The notes beneath the pieces were generated by a model, which saw only the letters and a program-made list of their open reading frames with translations, made no database searches and was not told the DNA's origin. 64,000 nucleotides of DNA from Desulfolinea sp050305405 (lineage in GTDB: Bacteria; Chloroflexota; Anaerolineae; Anaerolineales; Villigracilaceae), in NCBI GenBank assembly GCA_050305405.1, contig JBNLFG010000010.1:62001-126000 (forward strand), in the 5' to 3' direction. Position numbers and translations under genes: made by a program. Positions 1 through 9,163 of this stretch are shown here, in pieces (positions within the stretch are counted from its first letter, which is position 1; each line of letters opens with the position of its first letter).

Positions 1-1895
<1,895 letters not shown>

Positions 1896-1956
1896 AGTTG
1901 ATTAGGGATTGGTTGATTAGGGATTAGTTTTGCGGGGGGATTATACCGTTAAAGCA

Positions 1957-1984
1957 AAAGACTTCCGATGGTATGGAAGTCTTT
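1957..1984 (-). terminator. terminator downstream of TIR-FGE gene 1
   Basis: Ten-base arms AAAGACTTCC and GGAAGTCTTT around an 8-base loop, followed on the minus strand by a T-rich stretch. It lies 9 bases beyond the stop of the 1993-3474 gene. Confidence 0.7.
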
Positions 1985-1992
1985 ACTCTGGT

Positions 1993-3474
1993 TTAAGGAG
2001 CGTCTTTGGCACAGCGGAAACCCAAATAATTCACCATCGTTTCGGGGTTCCTTTTATCCCGTTTGAATAAATATTGTTTGGATATGGGATGGTACCATGC
2101 GCCACCGCGGAATACTCGAAAATCACCTATTTCTGGGCCAAGTGGGTTTTCTTCAGGAGAGACTGAGTAATATTCATCGTCATACCAATCAGCAACCCAC
2201 TCCGAAACATTCCCTGCCATATCAGAAACTCCATAATAGCTTTGTCCAGTTGGAAATGCCCCCACAGGGGATGTCAATGGATAAGTATCATAGAACTCTT
2301 GGTGGGCTTTATCTTCTCCACATTCTTTGGCACAAAAGTTTAGGGCATTTCCATCAAAGTTATTACCCCAGGGAAAGTTATAGCTAAATGGGCCTCGAGC
2401 AGCTTTTTCCCATTCAGCTTCCGTAGGTAAACGAGCATCTCTCCAAGAGCAATATGCAACCGCCATATCCCAACTAACAAAAGTAACTGCGTGATTAGCG
2501 TATTTAGGATCGGGATAAAGCCTGTTGAGCGTATTAGGTTCCTGGCAAAACCCAGAATCTACACATTCTAAGTATTCTGCATTAGTTACTTCGTATTTAT
2601 CAATATAGTAGGTACTAATAAACACTTCATGCGCTGGACCTTCATCATAAGCACTAAATTCAAAAGTGTCTTTTCCCATAATAAATGTGTCACCTGAAAT
2701 CAGCACCATATCTCGATAGGAATCTTCGGCTGATATTGCTTCCCATGGAGTTGATGTTGCATCTGCTAAAACTACAGTTTCTGTATTGGGGACATCGGTA
2801 ATTTGAGGAAGTAATGCACTTTTGTCAGAAGGTATTACTGTGGGGGAAACCTGTTGCTCAATATTTGATGAATTCCACGTTTGTATCAAAAGAATAACAG
2901 CAAGTACAAGAATTGAGAAAATAGAAATTGGAGTCCACAAGGTTTTGTTGCGGCGCTTTTCTAACGCCTCGGTTACTTTTGATTTTGACAAGCGAGTTTC
3001 TGTTATTGGAGTATCATCTCGACGACGCTTGAAATGTAGTGAAGCCCCTATTGTCTCTGCGCGAATTTTTAAGGCAGCTTTCAATCTTGCATATCCATTT
3101 TTTTCAAATAGGTCTACCCATTGCCATTTACTCAAACGCTCTGGGACTTCACAATTTTCCAAGCGCGCAGGAATTAAGAATATCTCTCCTTCAGGCTTTT
3201 CCATAGCGGTATCGATAGCCCACATAACTTCTTTTTGTCGATACCCAGCCATGTTGAATTTCTTCGAGATGCATAAAATGATTACATCCGCTTTCCTAAC
3301 TGCCTTACGGATTTCATATTCCCAATTATGTCCTGGGATAAGGTTTTCTTTATCACGCCAGACATCCATTCCATCATCAACAAGATATTGATATAGCTTC
3401 CGAACCTTAGCTCTATCCTCATGAGCATAGGATATAAAAACCTTTATGGGGCGTTTTTCTTGGTAATGAGACAT
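1993..3474 (-). CDS. TIR domain-TM-FGE-like (SUMF1/EgtB fold) protein, copy 1
   Basis: 493 aa with three parts. Residues 8-145 are a TIR domain (IKVFISYAHEDRAKVRKLY, then a GYRQKEV segment whose Glu82 sits where catalytic TIR proteins carry the NADase glutamate). A transmembrane segment spans about 180-200. Residues 245-491 are a formylglycine-generating-enzyme-like domain (YYIDKYEVTNAEYLECV, LPTEAEWEKAARG, DMAGNVSEWVADWY, FRGGAWYH, LGFRC). The paired active-site cysteines of true FGE enzymes are missing from the segment after RGG, so sulfatase activation is unlikely; the domain may be a sensor or ligand binder. The predicted topology is cytoplasmic TIR and exported FGE domain. An AGGTGG ribosome site precedes the ATG. 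It is more AT-rich than its neighbours. A paralogue follows upstream at 3738-5222. Function in defence or signalling is inferred from TIR proteins in general. Confidence 0.85.
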   Translation of the reverse strand: MSHYQEKRPIKVFISYAHEDRAKVRKLYQYLVDDGMDVWRDKENLIPGHNWEYEIRKAVRKADVIILCISKKFNMAGYRQKEVMWAIDTAMEKPEGEIFLIPARLENCEVPERLSKWQWVDLFEKNGYARLKAALKIRAETIGASLHFKRRRDDTPITETRLSKSKVTEALEKRRNKTLWTPISIFSILVLAVILLIQTWNSSNIEQQVSPTVIPSDKSALLPQITDVPNTETVVLADATSTPWEAISAEDSYRDMVLISGDTFIMGKDTFEFSAYDEGPAHEVFISTYYIDKYEVTNAEYLECVDSGFCQEPNTLNRLYPDPKYANHAVTFVSWDMAVAYCSWRDARLPTEAEWEKAARGPFSYNFPWGNNFDGNALNFCAKECGEDKAHQEFYDTYPLTSPVGAFPTGQSYYGVSDMAGNVSEWVADWYDDEYYSVSPEENPLGPEIGDFRVFRGGAWYHPISKQYLFKRDKRNPETMVNYLGFRCAKDAP

Positions 3475-3737
3475 GTTTTTTCCACCTGAAAATTGAGGTA
3501 GTTTCTCCTGTGTTGTTCAGTAATGAATATGGAATAAAGCATAGAGCACAAACTCCCTGCTTTAGAATTGTACCTGCCCCTTGAATAATGCGAACTAAAT
3601 TCTTCGTCAGATCGTGAAAACCCCTGTGGAACTGAATGGTTCGACTCAATTGGGATTCCAGATATAGGGATGATGACTATCTTATACCGAGCTTATTCAG
3701 CCAGGCATCCCCCCGTCCGCGCCCTCTACGAAACTTA
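3475..3737 (-). other. spacer with relic of a TIR-coding segment
   Basis: No intact gene. At about 3690-3720 the minus strand reads GDAWLNKLGI after an RGRG stretch, which resembles the DAWLDKEKLI of the TIR domain in the adjacent gene; the DNA at 3697-3720 matches 5119-5143 with few changes. The relic directly abuts the stop codon of the downstream paralogue. It looks like a decayed fragment of another TIR copy. Short length makes this tentative. Confidence 0.4.
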
Positions 3738-5222
3738 TTACTCAGGCAACGTGTTTTTCACGCAGCGAAACCCAAAACCAACGTTTTCGAAATATTCCAG
3801 TTGATCCCAGCCGCGGGTGAAGGTGCGCACAAATTCTTCTGCATCAGTCCATGAACCGCCGCGTAAGCCGTGATATTGTCCGCTTTCGGGACCAGTAGGA
3901 TTGGAAGCCGGTGATGTCTGGTAGTAGGTCCCTGAATACCAGTCGGCAACCCATTCCCAGACGTTGCCGGTCATATCATAAACTCCATACGGGCTTTTGT
4001 TTGCTTTGTAATTACCGACAGCGGTTGTATCGCCGATGTTGTAGCCATAGTTTGCTCGGGTGGCATCAATGCCTTCGCCCCAGGGATAACTGCGCCCATC
4101 CGTGCCACGAGCGGCTTTCTCCCATTGGGCCTCGCTGGGAAGCTGTCCGCTGCGCCACTCACAATAGGTGACAGCCATCTCCCAGTCCACGTAAATAACG
4201 GGGTAATCAGCAAAGTCGGGATTTCCATAATAATCGGTGCGCGTTGCGGAACTGGTTTCCTGTGGCGGTTGGCAGACACCCGCATCCACGCAGGCTTTGT
4301 AGCGCGCGTTGGTTACTTCATAGGTATCGATGTAATACGCGTCCAGATAAACCGTGTGCGCGGGTCGCTCCTCTGTGTATGAACTGGTATTGCTGCCCAT
4401 CGTAAACTCGCCCGCATCCACAAATTGCATCGGGGTTGTGTTCCCTGCCGGGTCAGTGTCCGAAAATCCCTCTGATGGCGATAATGGGGTCTGGCTAAAT
4501 GTTGGGGACTGGGGAGTAAGTGTGGGAACAGAAGTTTTTGCAGTTAGGGGCGTGACAGATGGCTCTACAATAATCGTTGGTGCAGGCACCAATGGAGCGT
4601 TTGTCAACTTTTCGATAAGTGGCGAACCAAGGATGGCAGCAATGATCGTAGCGATTGCACCGATCAGGGCAACGATATATTCTGTTTTAATCGATTTTCT
4701 TTTGGAGCGAGATGTTTGTTGAGAAGGTTGTTTATTAACGGCTTCCGCTTCGCTTTTGTTGACTACAAAAGGCTCTTTATGCTCGCTTGTTTCTGGCTGA
4801 AGCCTGATTCCAATATTTTGCGCGCGCAGGCGTAATGCAGCCATGAGCTTTTCGTAACCGTCGTTTTCGAATAAATCCACCCATTGCCATTTTCGCAAAC
4901 TATCCAGATTTTCGCATTCTTCCAATCGCGCAGGGATGATGAAAATCTCACCTTCCGGCATCATCTCTGCTTCGTCGAGGGCGATACGGACTTCCTTTTG
5001 ACGATAGCCGCGTTGATTGAATTGCTTTGAAAGGCAAACAACAACCACATCCGCTTCACGGACGGCTTTGCGGATCTCGCGTTCCCAGTCTTGCCCAGGG
5101 ATGAGCTTTTCCTTGTCGAGCCAAGCATCCACCCCGTCCGCGACGAGGCGGTCGTAGAGGGAGCGGACGGCATTCGCATCCGCGTGGGCGTGAGAAAGGA
5201 AGACTTTTAGAGGGTGAGTCAT
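3738..5222 (-). CDS. TIR domain-TM-FGE-like protein, copy 2
   Basis: 494 aa and a paralogue of the 1993-3474 protein with the same order: TIR (residues 5-140, with Glu77 in RGYRQKEV as the putative catalytic glutamate), a basic linker, a TM segment (about 182-200), a Thr/Pro-rich linker, and an FGE-like domain (about 260-490: MQFVDAGEFTMGS, AYYIDTYEVTNARYKACVD, LPSEAQWEKAARGTDGRSYPWG, DMTGNVWEWVADWY, LRGGSW, GFGFRC). Here too the two catalytic cysteines of FGE are replaced. Its base composition matches the genome better than copy 1, so copy 1 may be the later arrival or the faster-decaying copy. Upstream a GGTATAATCCC motif at about 5267-5277 suggests its own promoter. No reverse transcriptase or template repeat of a diversity-generating retroelement is present nearby. 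Confidence 0.85.
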   Translation of the reverse strand: MTHPLKVFLSHAHADANAVRSLYDRLVADGVDAWLDKEKLIPGQDWEREIRKAVREADVVVVCLSKQFNQRGYRQKEVRIALDEAEMMPEGEIFIIPARLEECENLDSLRKWQWVDLFENDGYEKLMAALRLRAQNIGIRLQPETSEHKEPFVVNKSEAEAVNKQPSQQTSRSKRKSIKTEYIVALIGAIATIIAAILGSPLIEKLTNAPLVPAPTIIVEPSVTPLTAKTSVPTLTPQSPTFSQTPLSPSEGFSDTDPAGNTTPMQFVDAGEFTMGSNTSSYTEERPAHTVYLDAYYIDTYEVTNARYKACVDAGVCQPPQETSSATRTDYYGNPDFADYPVIYVDWEMAVTYCEWRSGQLPSEAQWEKAARGTDGRSYPWGEGIDATRANYGYNIGDTTAVGNYKANKSPYGVYDMTGNVWEWVADWYSGTYYQTSPASNPTGPESGQYHGLRGGSWTDAEEFVRTFTRGWDQLEYFENVGFGFRCVKNTLPE

Positions 5223-5300
5223 TTTGAATGCAGAATTGTGAGTGATGAATGGTGGAATTTCTCGACTTTGGGATTATACCAACAACGTAAGAGAAAAATG

Positions 5301-5370
5301 AAACGCGGATTTCGCGGATTTGCGCAGATTTTAAATCGTTGTTAAATCCGCGAAAATCCGTCCAATCCGC
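5301..5370. repeat. dispersed CGCGGATTT/AAATCCGCG palindromic word repeat
   Basis: Repeated words (CGCGGATTT, GCAGATTT) face their complements (AAATCCGCG, AAATCCGT, AATCCGCC) across a short centre. The same arrangement recurs at 15211-15300. Confidence 0.7.
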
Positions 5371-5387
5371 CTGATTGCGTTCTGTCT

Positions 5388-5425
5388 GCTTTTCCTTGTC
5401 GAGCCACGCTCCGTCCCGTTCTTTC
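5388..5425 (-). pseudogene. relic of a TIR-coding segment
   Basis: The 19 bases at 5388-5406 are identical to 5105-5123 inside the TIR domain of the neighbouring gene. On the minus strand the stretch reads RDGAWLDKEKQTERNQ, against DGVDAWLDKEKLIPGQ in the intact gene. There is no start, no flanking TIR sequence and no SD, so this is a leftover, not a gene. Confidence 0.45.
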
Positions 5426-5437
5426 TTTTTTTTGGGA

Positions 5438-6544
5438 TCAGATGACTCTCGGCACCCCCGAGCCATTTAATGGAACGCTGTCTGGATTCTCATCCCAGAC
5501 ACCTGCCACCACCGCATCGCAGTGAGGACACTTGCCTCCCTTTGTGAGTTGATAATCCTGTAGAGAGAAACCGACCCGTTTAATCAACGCCCGCTGACAG
5601 CTTGGGCAAAAGGTCGATTCATATTCGCCCGCACGCCCGTGCACATTCCCGGCGTAGACATAGCGCAGTCCGGCTTCACGTCCCATATCTGCGGCGCGGA
5701 CGAGAGTCTCGAGGGGCGTGTTTTCGTTCTCGGTCATTTTGTAATCGCGATGATAGGCGTTCACATGCCAGGGGATGTCGGGGGAAACAGATGCCAGAAA
5801 ACGGGCAGCCTCCCACAACTCCGCGTTTGAGTCGTTGAAATCCGGCACGACGAGCGTGACCACTTCCACCCATAATCCCAATTCCTTTGCGTGAACGATG
5901 CTATCCAGCACATGTTGCAGTGTCCCGCCGAGTTGACGGTAATTCTTTTCCTGCATCGATTTTAGATCGATCTTGTAGCCATCGAGATGCGGCGCGAGAT
6001 AGTCGAGGGCTTCGGGCGTGGCATGTCCGTTTGAGATCATGACCGTTTTCAATCCCGCCCTTTTCGCTTCCTTGAAGACCGCGACAGCCCACTCTGCGGT
6101 GATGAGTGGCTCGTTATAGGTGGACGCGATAATTTTGCAATCGGCTTGTTTTGCCAAATCAACAAGGCCCTTTGCGCTGACTTCGCGTACGGTCCGCCCT
6201 GCACCATCGGAGGCGGGATCACGTAGGGCTTGGGATATGAACCAGTTTTGGCAATAGTCGCAGTGTAAATCACAGCCCAACATGCCGAAGGAGAGCGCAT
6301 TCTCACCTGCGAGTAAATGATAAAAGGGCTTCTTCTCGATTGGGTCGGCTTGCAGCGCGGCGACGTAACCAAAGGGCACGCGCAACTCACCATCCTCATT
6401 GAAACGCACCTGGCAGATGCCCCGCTTCCCCTCGCGGATCAGGCAGCGATGCCCGCAAGCAACACAGCGCAGGGCGTTCTTGTCGAGTTTCTCGTAGAGT
6501 TCACCGGGCGCGGTGAGGAAGTCGAGTTTTTGAGATAGGTTCAT
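5438..6544 (-). CDS. amrS: AmmeMemoRadiSam system radical SAM enzyme
   Basis: 368 aa radical SAM protein of the pyruvate formate-lyase-activase-like branch. It opens with a Cys-rich segment (CVACGHRCLIREGKRGICQVR), followed by the cluster-binding motif CDLHCDYCQNW at about residue 97, ASTYNEPLI, and a C-terminal zinc-ribbon-like pair (CPSCQRAL and CPHCDAVV). The family often sits beside AMMECR1 and Memo proteins; those partners are not in this window, although some family members fuse or scatter. The substrate is not established. The gene stands alone between the TIR cluster and the divergent mobA, about 90 bases away. Confidence 0.85.
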   Translation of the reverse strand: MNLSQKLDFLTAPGELYEKLDKNALRCVACGHRCLIREGKRGICQVRFNEDGELRVPFGYVAALQADPIEKKPFYHLLAGENALSFGMLGCDLHCDYCQNWFISQALRDPASDGAGRTVREVSAKGLVDLAKQADCKIIASTYNEPLITAEWAVAVFKEAKRAGLKTVMISNGHATPEALDYLAPHLDGYKIDLKSMQEKNYRQLGGTLQHVLDSIVHAKELGLWVEVVTLVVPDFNDSNAELWEAARFLASVSPDIPWHVNAYHRDYKMTENENTPLETLVRAADMGREAGLRYVYAGNVHGRAGEYESTFCPSCQRALIKRVGFSLQDYQLTKGGKCPHCDAVVAGVWDENPDSVPLNGSGVPRVI

Positions 6545-6621
6545 TATCTTTTCCGCTTCTGAATGAAGATATTTTTATCTTTCCTGTCTGGTTGACGCTT
6601 TATAACTTTCCGCCTTCCAAC

Positions 6622-6633
6622 TATAATCCATTT
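6622..6633 (+). promoter_or_regulatory. -10 element placing transcription start at the mobA ATG
   Basis: A perfect TATAAT at 6622-6627 lies six bases before the ATG at 6634, so the transcript would begin at or next to the start codon, giving a leaderless mRNA. No ribosome binding site is present. The -35 region is weak. Confidence 0.55.
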
Positions 6634-7221
6634 ATGCTAACCCTCGCAATTCAAGCTGGCGGCAAATCGAGCCGCATGGGACAGGATAAAGCCCTGATGC
6701 CCTTTCGGGGCGTACCGCTCATCCAATATGTGATGGAGCGGCTTGCGTCCCTCGCCGATGAGATTATCGTCACGACGAATGCGCCCGAGAACTACGCCTT
6801 TCTCAGCGCGCCGCTTTTCCGCGACATTATCCCTGAGCGGGGGGCGTTGGGCGGGTTGTATACGGCGCTGAAGTCCGCCTCACACGGTCAGGTGGCGGTC
6901 GTGGCTTGTGACATGCCCTTTGCCAGCAAGCAATTTTTTAGCGCGGCGAGCACGTTGATGTCCACGCGCGAAGCGGATGTTGTCATCCCGCAAACCGAAT
7001 ATGGGCTTGAGCCGCTGCACGCGCTTTATCGGCGCGAAACCTGTCTGCATCCGATTGAAAAAGCGCTCGATGCCAATAAGTGGAAGGTCATCTCCTGGTT
7101 TGGTGAGGTCAATATCCATGCGCTGACACTCGAAGAGACCGCCGCCCTTGCGCCTGACGGGCTGGCGTTTTGGAATTTGAATACCCCCGAAGATTTTGCC
7201 AAAGCCGAAATGCTCGATTAA
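6634..7221 (+). CDS. mobA: molybdenum cofactor guanylyltransferase
   Basis: About 195 aa. Transfers GMP from GTP to molybdopterin to make the guanine dinucleotide cofactor. The nucleotide-binding loop is at the N terminus (LAIQAGGKSSRMGQDKALMPF), followed by ERGALGGLYTAL and the metal-binding VVACDMPFA. The frame is open further upstream, but the ATG at 6634 begins right before the conserved beta strand and is favoured by the TATAAT six bases upstream. It is followed after 14 bases by a class V aminotransferase in the same direction. Confidence 0.9.
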   Translation: MLTLAIQAGGKSSRMGQDKALMPFRGVPLIQYVMERLASLADEIIVTTNAPENYAFLSAPLFRDIIPERGALGGLYTALKSASHGQVAVVACDMPFASKQFFSAASTLMSTREADVVIPQTEYGLEPLHALYRRETCLHPIEKALDANKWKVISWFGEVNIHALTLEETAALAPDGLAFWNLNTPEDFAKAEMLD

Positions 7222-7235
7222 CCAAAGGAGAAAAA

Positions 7236-8501
7236 ATGGCTCTAAATATTCCTGAAATTCGTGCACAATTCCCCGCGTTGGCCCGCCCGGCGATTTTTTT
7301 TGATGGGCCCGGTGGCACGCAAATTTGCCAGCAAAGCCTCGATCGTATCAACCAATATCTGGTCGAGCACAATACCAATCACGGCGGCGCGTTCCCCACC
7401 AGCCACGCATCCGATGCCGTGCTGGAGGCTGCGCATCAGGCGATGGCGGATTTCTACAACGCTGCCAGCCCCGAAGAGATCGTTTTCGGTAACAATATGA
7501 CCACGCTGACTCTGCATCTCAGCCGCTCGATCTCGCGGATGTGGAATGCCGGTGACGAGATCGTGGTGACGCGTCTCGATCACGATGCGAACGTGACCCC
7601 CTGGTTGCTGGCTGCCGAGGACAGAGGTGCGGTCATGAACTGGGTCGACTTCGATGTGGAAGACGGCACGCTCATGCTGGACAGTTTGGCCGCCGCCCTT
7701 GAGAAGAAACCCAAATTCCTGGCGGTCGGCTACGCATCTAACTCACTGGGGACGATCAACCCGATCAAGAAGATCATCAAGATGGCACACGAAGTTGGCA
7801 CGCTGGTGTATGTGGACGCGGTCCAGTACGCACCGCATGGCATCATTGACGTGCAACACATCGACGCCGATTTTCTGGTCTCATCGCCCTATAAATATTT
7901 TGGACCGCACGCTGGTGTGCTCTATGGCAAAAAGGCTTTGCTCGAAGAATTGAAAGCCTACAAGGTTCGCCCGGCGAGTAACGAACTACCCGATAAATTC
8001 GAGACTGGTACCCAAAACCACGAAGGGATTGCGGGCGTGCTCGGCGCAATCGAATATTTTGAATGGGTCGGCGAAACCTTTGGGGAAGAATATGCCGATA
8101 ATTTCATTGAAGATGGCTACAGCGGGCGTGTGCTGACGCTCAAAAAGGGCATGGCTGCGATCAACGCCTACGAACAGGAGATCAATCAAGCCTTGTTGGC
8201 GACCCTCGAGATGGTGCCGGGCTTAACCCTCTACGGCCAAACCGATCCACGCAAAACCGATGAGCGTGTGGCAACGTTCTCCTTCCGGCTGGATGGCATT
8301 CATCCACGCACGGTGGCGGAGAAACTCGGCGAACGCGACATCTACGTTTGGGATGGGAATTACTACGCCATCAATGTGACTGAACGCTTGGGCTTGGAAG
8401 AAAGCGGCGGCATGGTGCGCGTCGGGGCGACGCATTACAACACGATTGAAGAGATTCGAATATTAGGGGAGGCGTTGACAGAGATTGCTGGAGGGAAGTA
8501 A
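7236..8501 (+). CDS. cysteine desulfurase-like class V aminotransferase
   Basis: 421 aa PLP enzyme of the cysteine desulfurase-like family. Visible are FFDGPGGTQ near the N terminus, EIVFGNNMTTLTLHL, DAVQYAPHGIIDV, and SPYKYFGPHAGVLYG in which the lysine would bind PLP. The ATG at 7236 has a good AAAGGAG site nine bases upstream, so the upstream in-frame Met inside mobA is not used. Co-transcription with mobA is likely. The family often acts on sulfur or on other amino-acid substrates; a direct role in sulfurating the molybdenum cofactor is only a guess from the neighbour. Confidence 0.85.
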   Translation: MALNIPEIRAQFPALARPAIFFDGPGGTQICQQSLDRINQYLVEHNTNHGGAFPTSHASDAVLEAAHQAMADFYNAASPEEIVFGNNMTTLTLHLSRSISRMWNAGDEIVVTRLDHDANVTPWLLAAEDRGAVMNWVDFDVEDGTLMLDSLAAALEKKPKFLAVGYASNSLGTINPIKKIIKMAHEVGTLVYVDAVQYAPHGIIDVQHIDADFLVSSPYKYFGPHAGVLYGKKALLEELKAYKVRPASNELPDKFETGTQNHEGIAGVLGAIEYFEWVGETFGEEYADNFIEDGYSGRVLTLKKGMAAINAYEQEINQALLATLEMVPGLTLYGQTDPRKTDERVATFSFRLDGIHPRTVAEKLGERDIYVWDGNYYAINVTERLGLEESGGMVRVGATHYNTIEEIRILGEALTEIAGGK

Positions 8502-8504
8502 AAG

Positions 8505-8545
8505 AAGAAGACTACAAAAATCTTCAAGATTTTTGTAGTCTTCTT
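8505..8545 (+). terminator. strong terminator after the aminotransferase
   Basis: Two perfect 20-base arms (AAGAAGACTACAAAAATCTT and its complement) are separated by one base; the descending arm carries TTTTT and ends in TTCTT. Confidence 0.8.
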
Positions 8546-8558
8546 GTAGATACGATTC

Positions 8559-8581
8559 GGGGCAGGTCTTAGACCTGCCCC
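8559..8581. repeat. REP-like palindrome GGGGCAGGTCT-AGACCTGCCCC
   Basis: Perfect 11-base arms around a single T, lying between two convergent genes. It may also act as a terminator for the minus-strand CvfB-like gene. Confidence 0.6.
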
Positions 8582-8592
8582 GACTTTATTTT

Positions 8593-9048
8593 TTATTTCA
8601 AAAGCTCTATCCCTTTATCAGCAATCTTTATTTTGCCTTCTTTATATAATTTGCCGATGGCTTGCTTAAAGACTTTTTTGCTGACTTGAAATTCATTTCT
8701 TATATCTTCAGGGGAGCTTTTATCGTTAAAGCTTGATTTTCCACCGACTACCTTAAGATGTGCCAGAATTTTATCTGTCGTTAAAAGAACATGCTCGCCT
8801 TGCTTTGGCTGAAAGGAAACGTCTATCTTCCCATCTTCTCTAACAAGTTTTATATAGGCTTTGAGTTTTTGGCCTTTATGGTACTGGTCATAAACATCAT
8901 TTGCATAAACCAACCCCATATACTCATCATTTATCGCTACTTTGATCCCCAAATCAAAGAAGGCATATATCTCTACATCGACTTCCTGCCATTCGGTAAA
9001 TATTCCCGGTGAAACTGTTTCTTTTAGATGCCCGTAATTATTTTTCAT
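8593..9048 (-). CDS. short CvfB-like protein, S1 domain plus winged helix
   Basis: 151 aa resembling the C-terminal half of CvfB/YitL RNA-binding proteins: an S1-like barrel (LGIKVAINDEYMGLVYANDVYDQYHKGQKLKAYIKLVREDGKIDVSF, key residues at about 33-78) and a winged-helix tail (SSPEDIRNEFQVSKKVFKQAIGKLYKEGKI). Full CvfB is about 280 aa with more S1 units, so this is a truncated or naturally short form. The start has a weak AAAGGTAG site. The gene is markedly AT-rich compared with its neighbours, which may indicate transfer. Probable nucleic-acid binding in the cytoplasm. Confidence 0.7.
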   Translation of the reverse strand: MKNNYGHLKETVSPGIFTEWQEVDVEIYAFFDLGIKVAINDEYMGLVYANDVYDQYHKGQKLKAYIKLVREDGKIDVSFQPKQGEHVLLTTDKILAHLKVVGGKSSFNDKSSPEDIRNEFQVSKKVFKQAIGKLYKEGKIKIADKGIELLK

Positions 9049-9108
9049 TTTTCTACCTTTGTTAAGAACCTATAAACCGATTTTACCATTGCTGCCTGAC
9101 CTTAAAAG

Positions 9109-9145
9109 ACAATCCCCCCACATTCATAGAATGTGGGGGGATTGT
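9109..9145 (-). terminator. terminator downstream of KimA-like gene
   Basis: Perfect 17-base arms (ACAATCCCCCCACATTC and complement) with a three-base loop, located just past the stop of the gene at 9164. Confidence 0.75.
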
Positions 9146-9163
9146 TATTGGTAGAGGATATTC

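Noticed and set aside
1896..1992. T-box leader for glyQS
   Set aside because: The upstream gap is under 100 bases and lacks the T-box sequence and specifier stem.
1993..5222. Diversity-generating retroelement targeting the FGE-like domains
   Set aside because: No reverse transcriptase, template repeat or adenine-biased variable region is present in the window.
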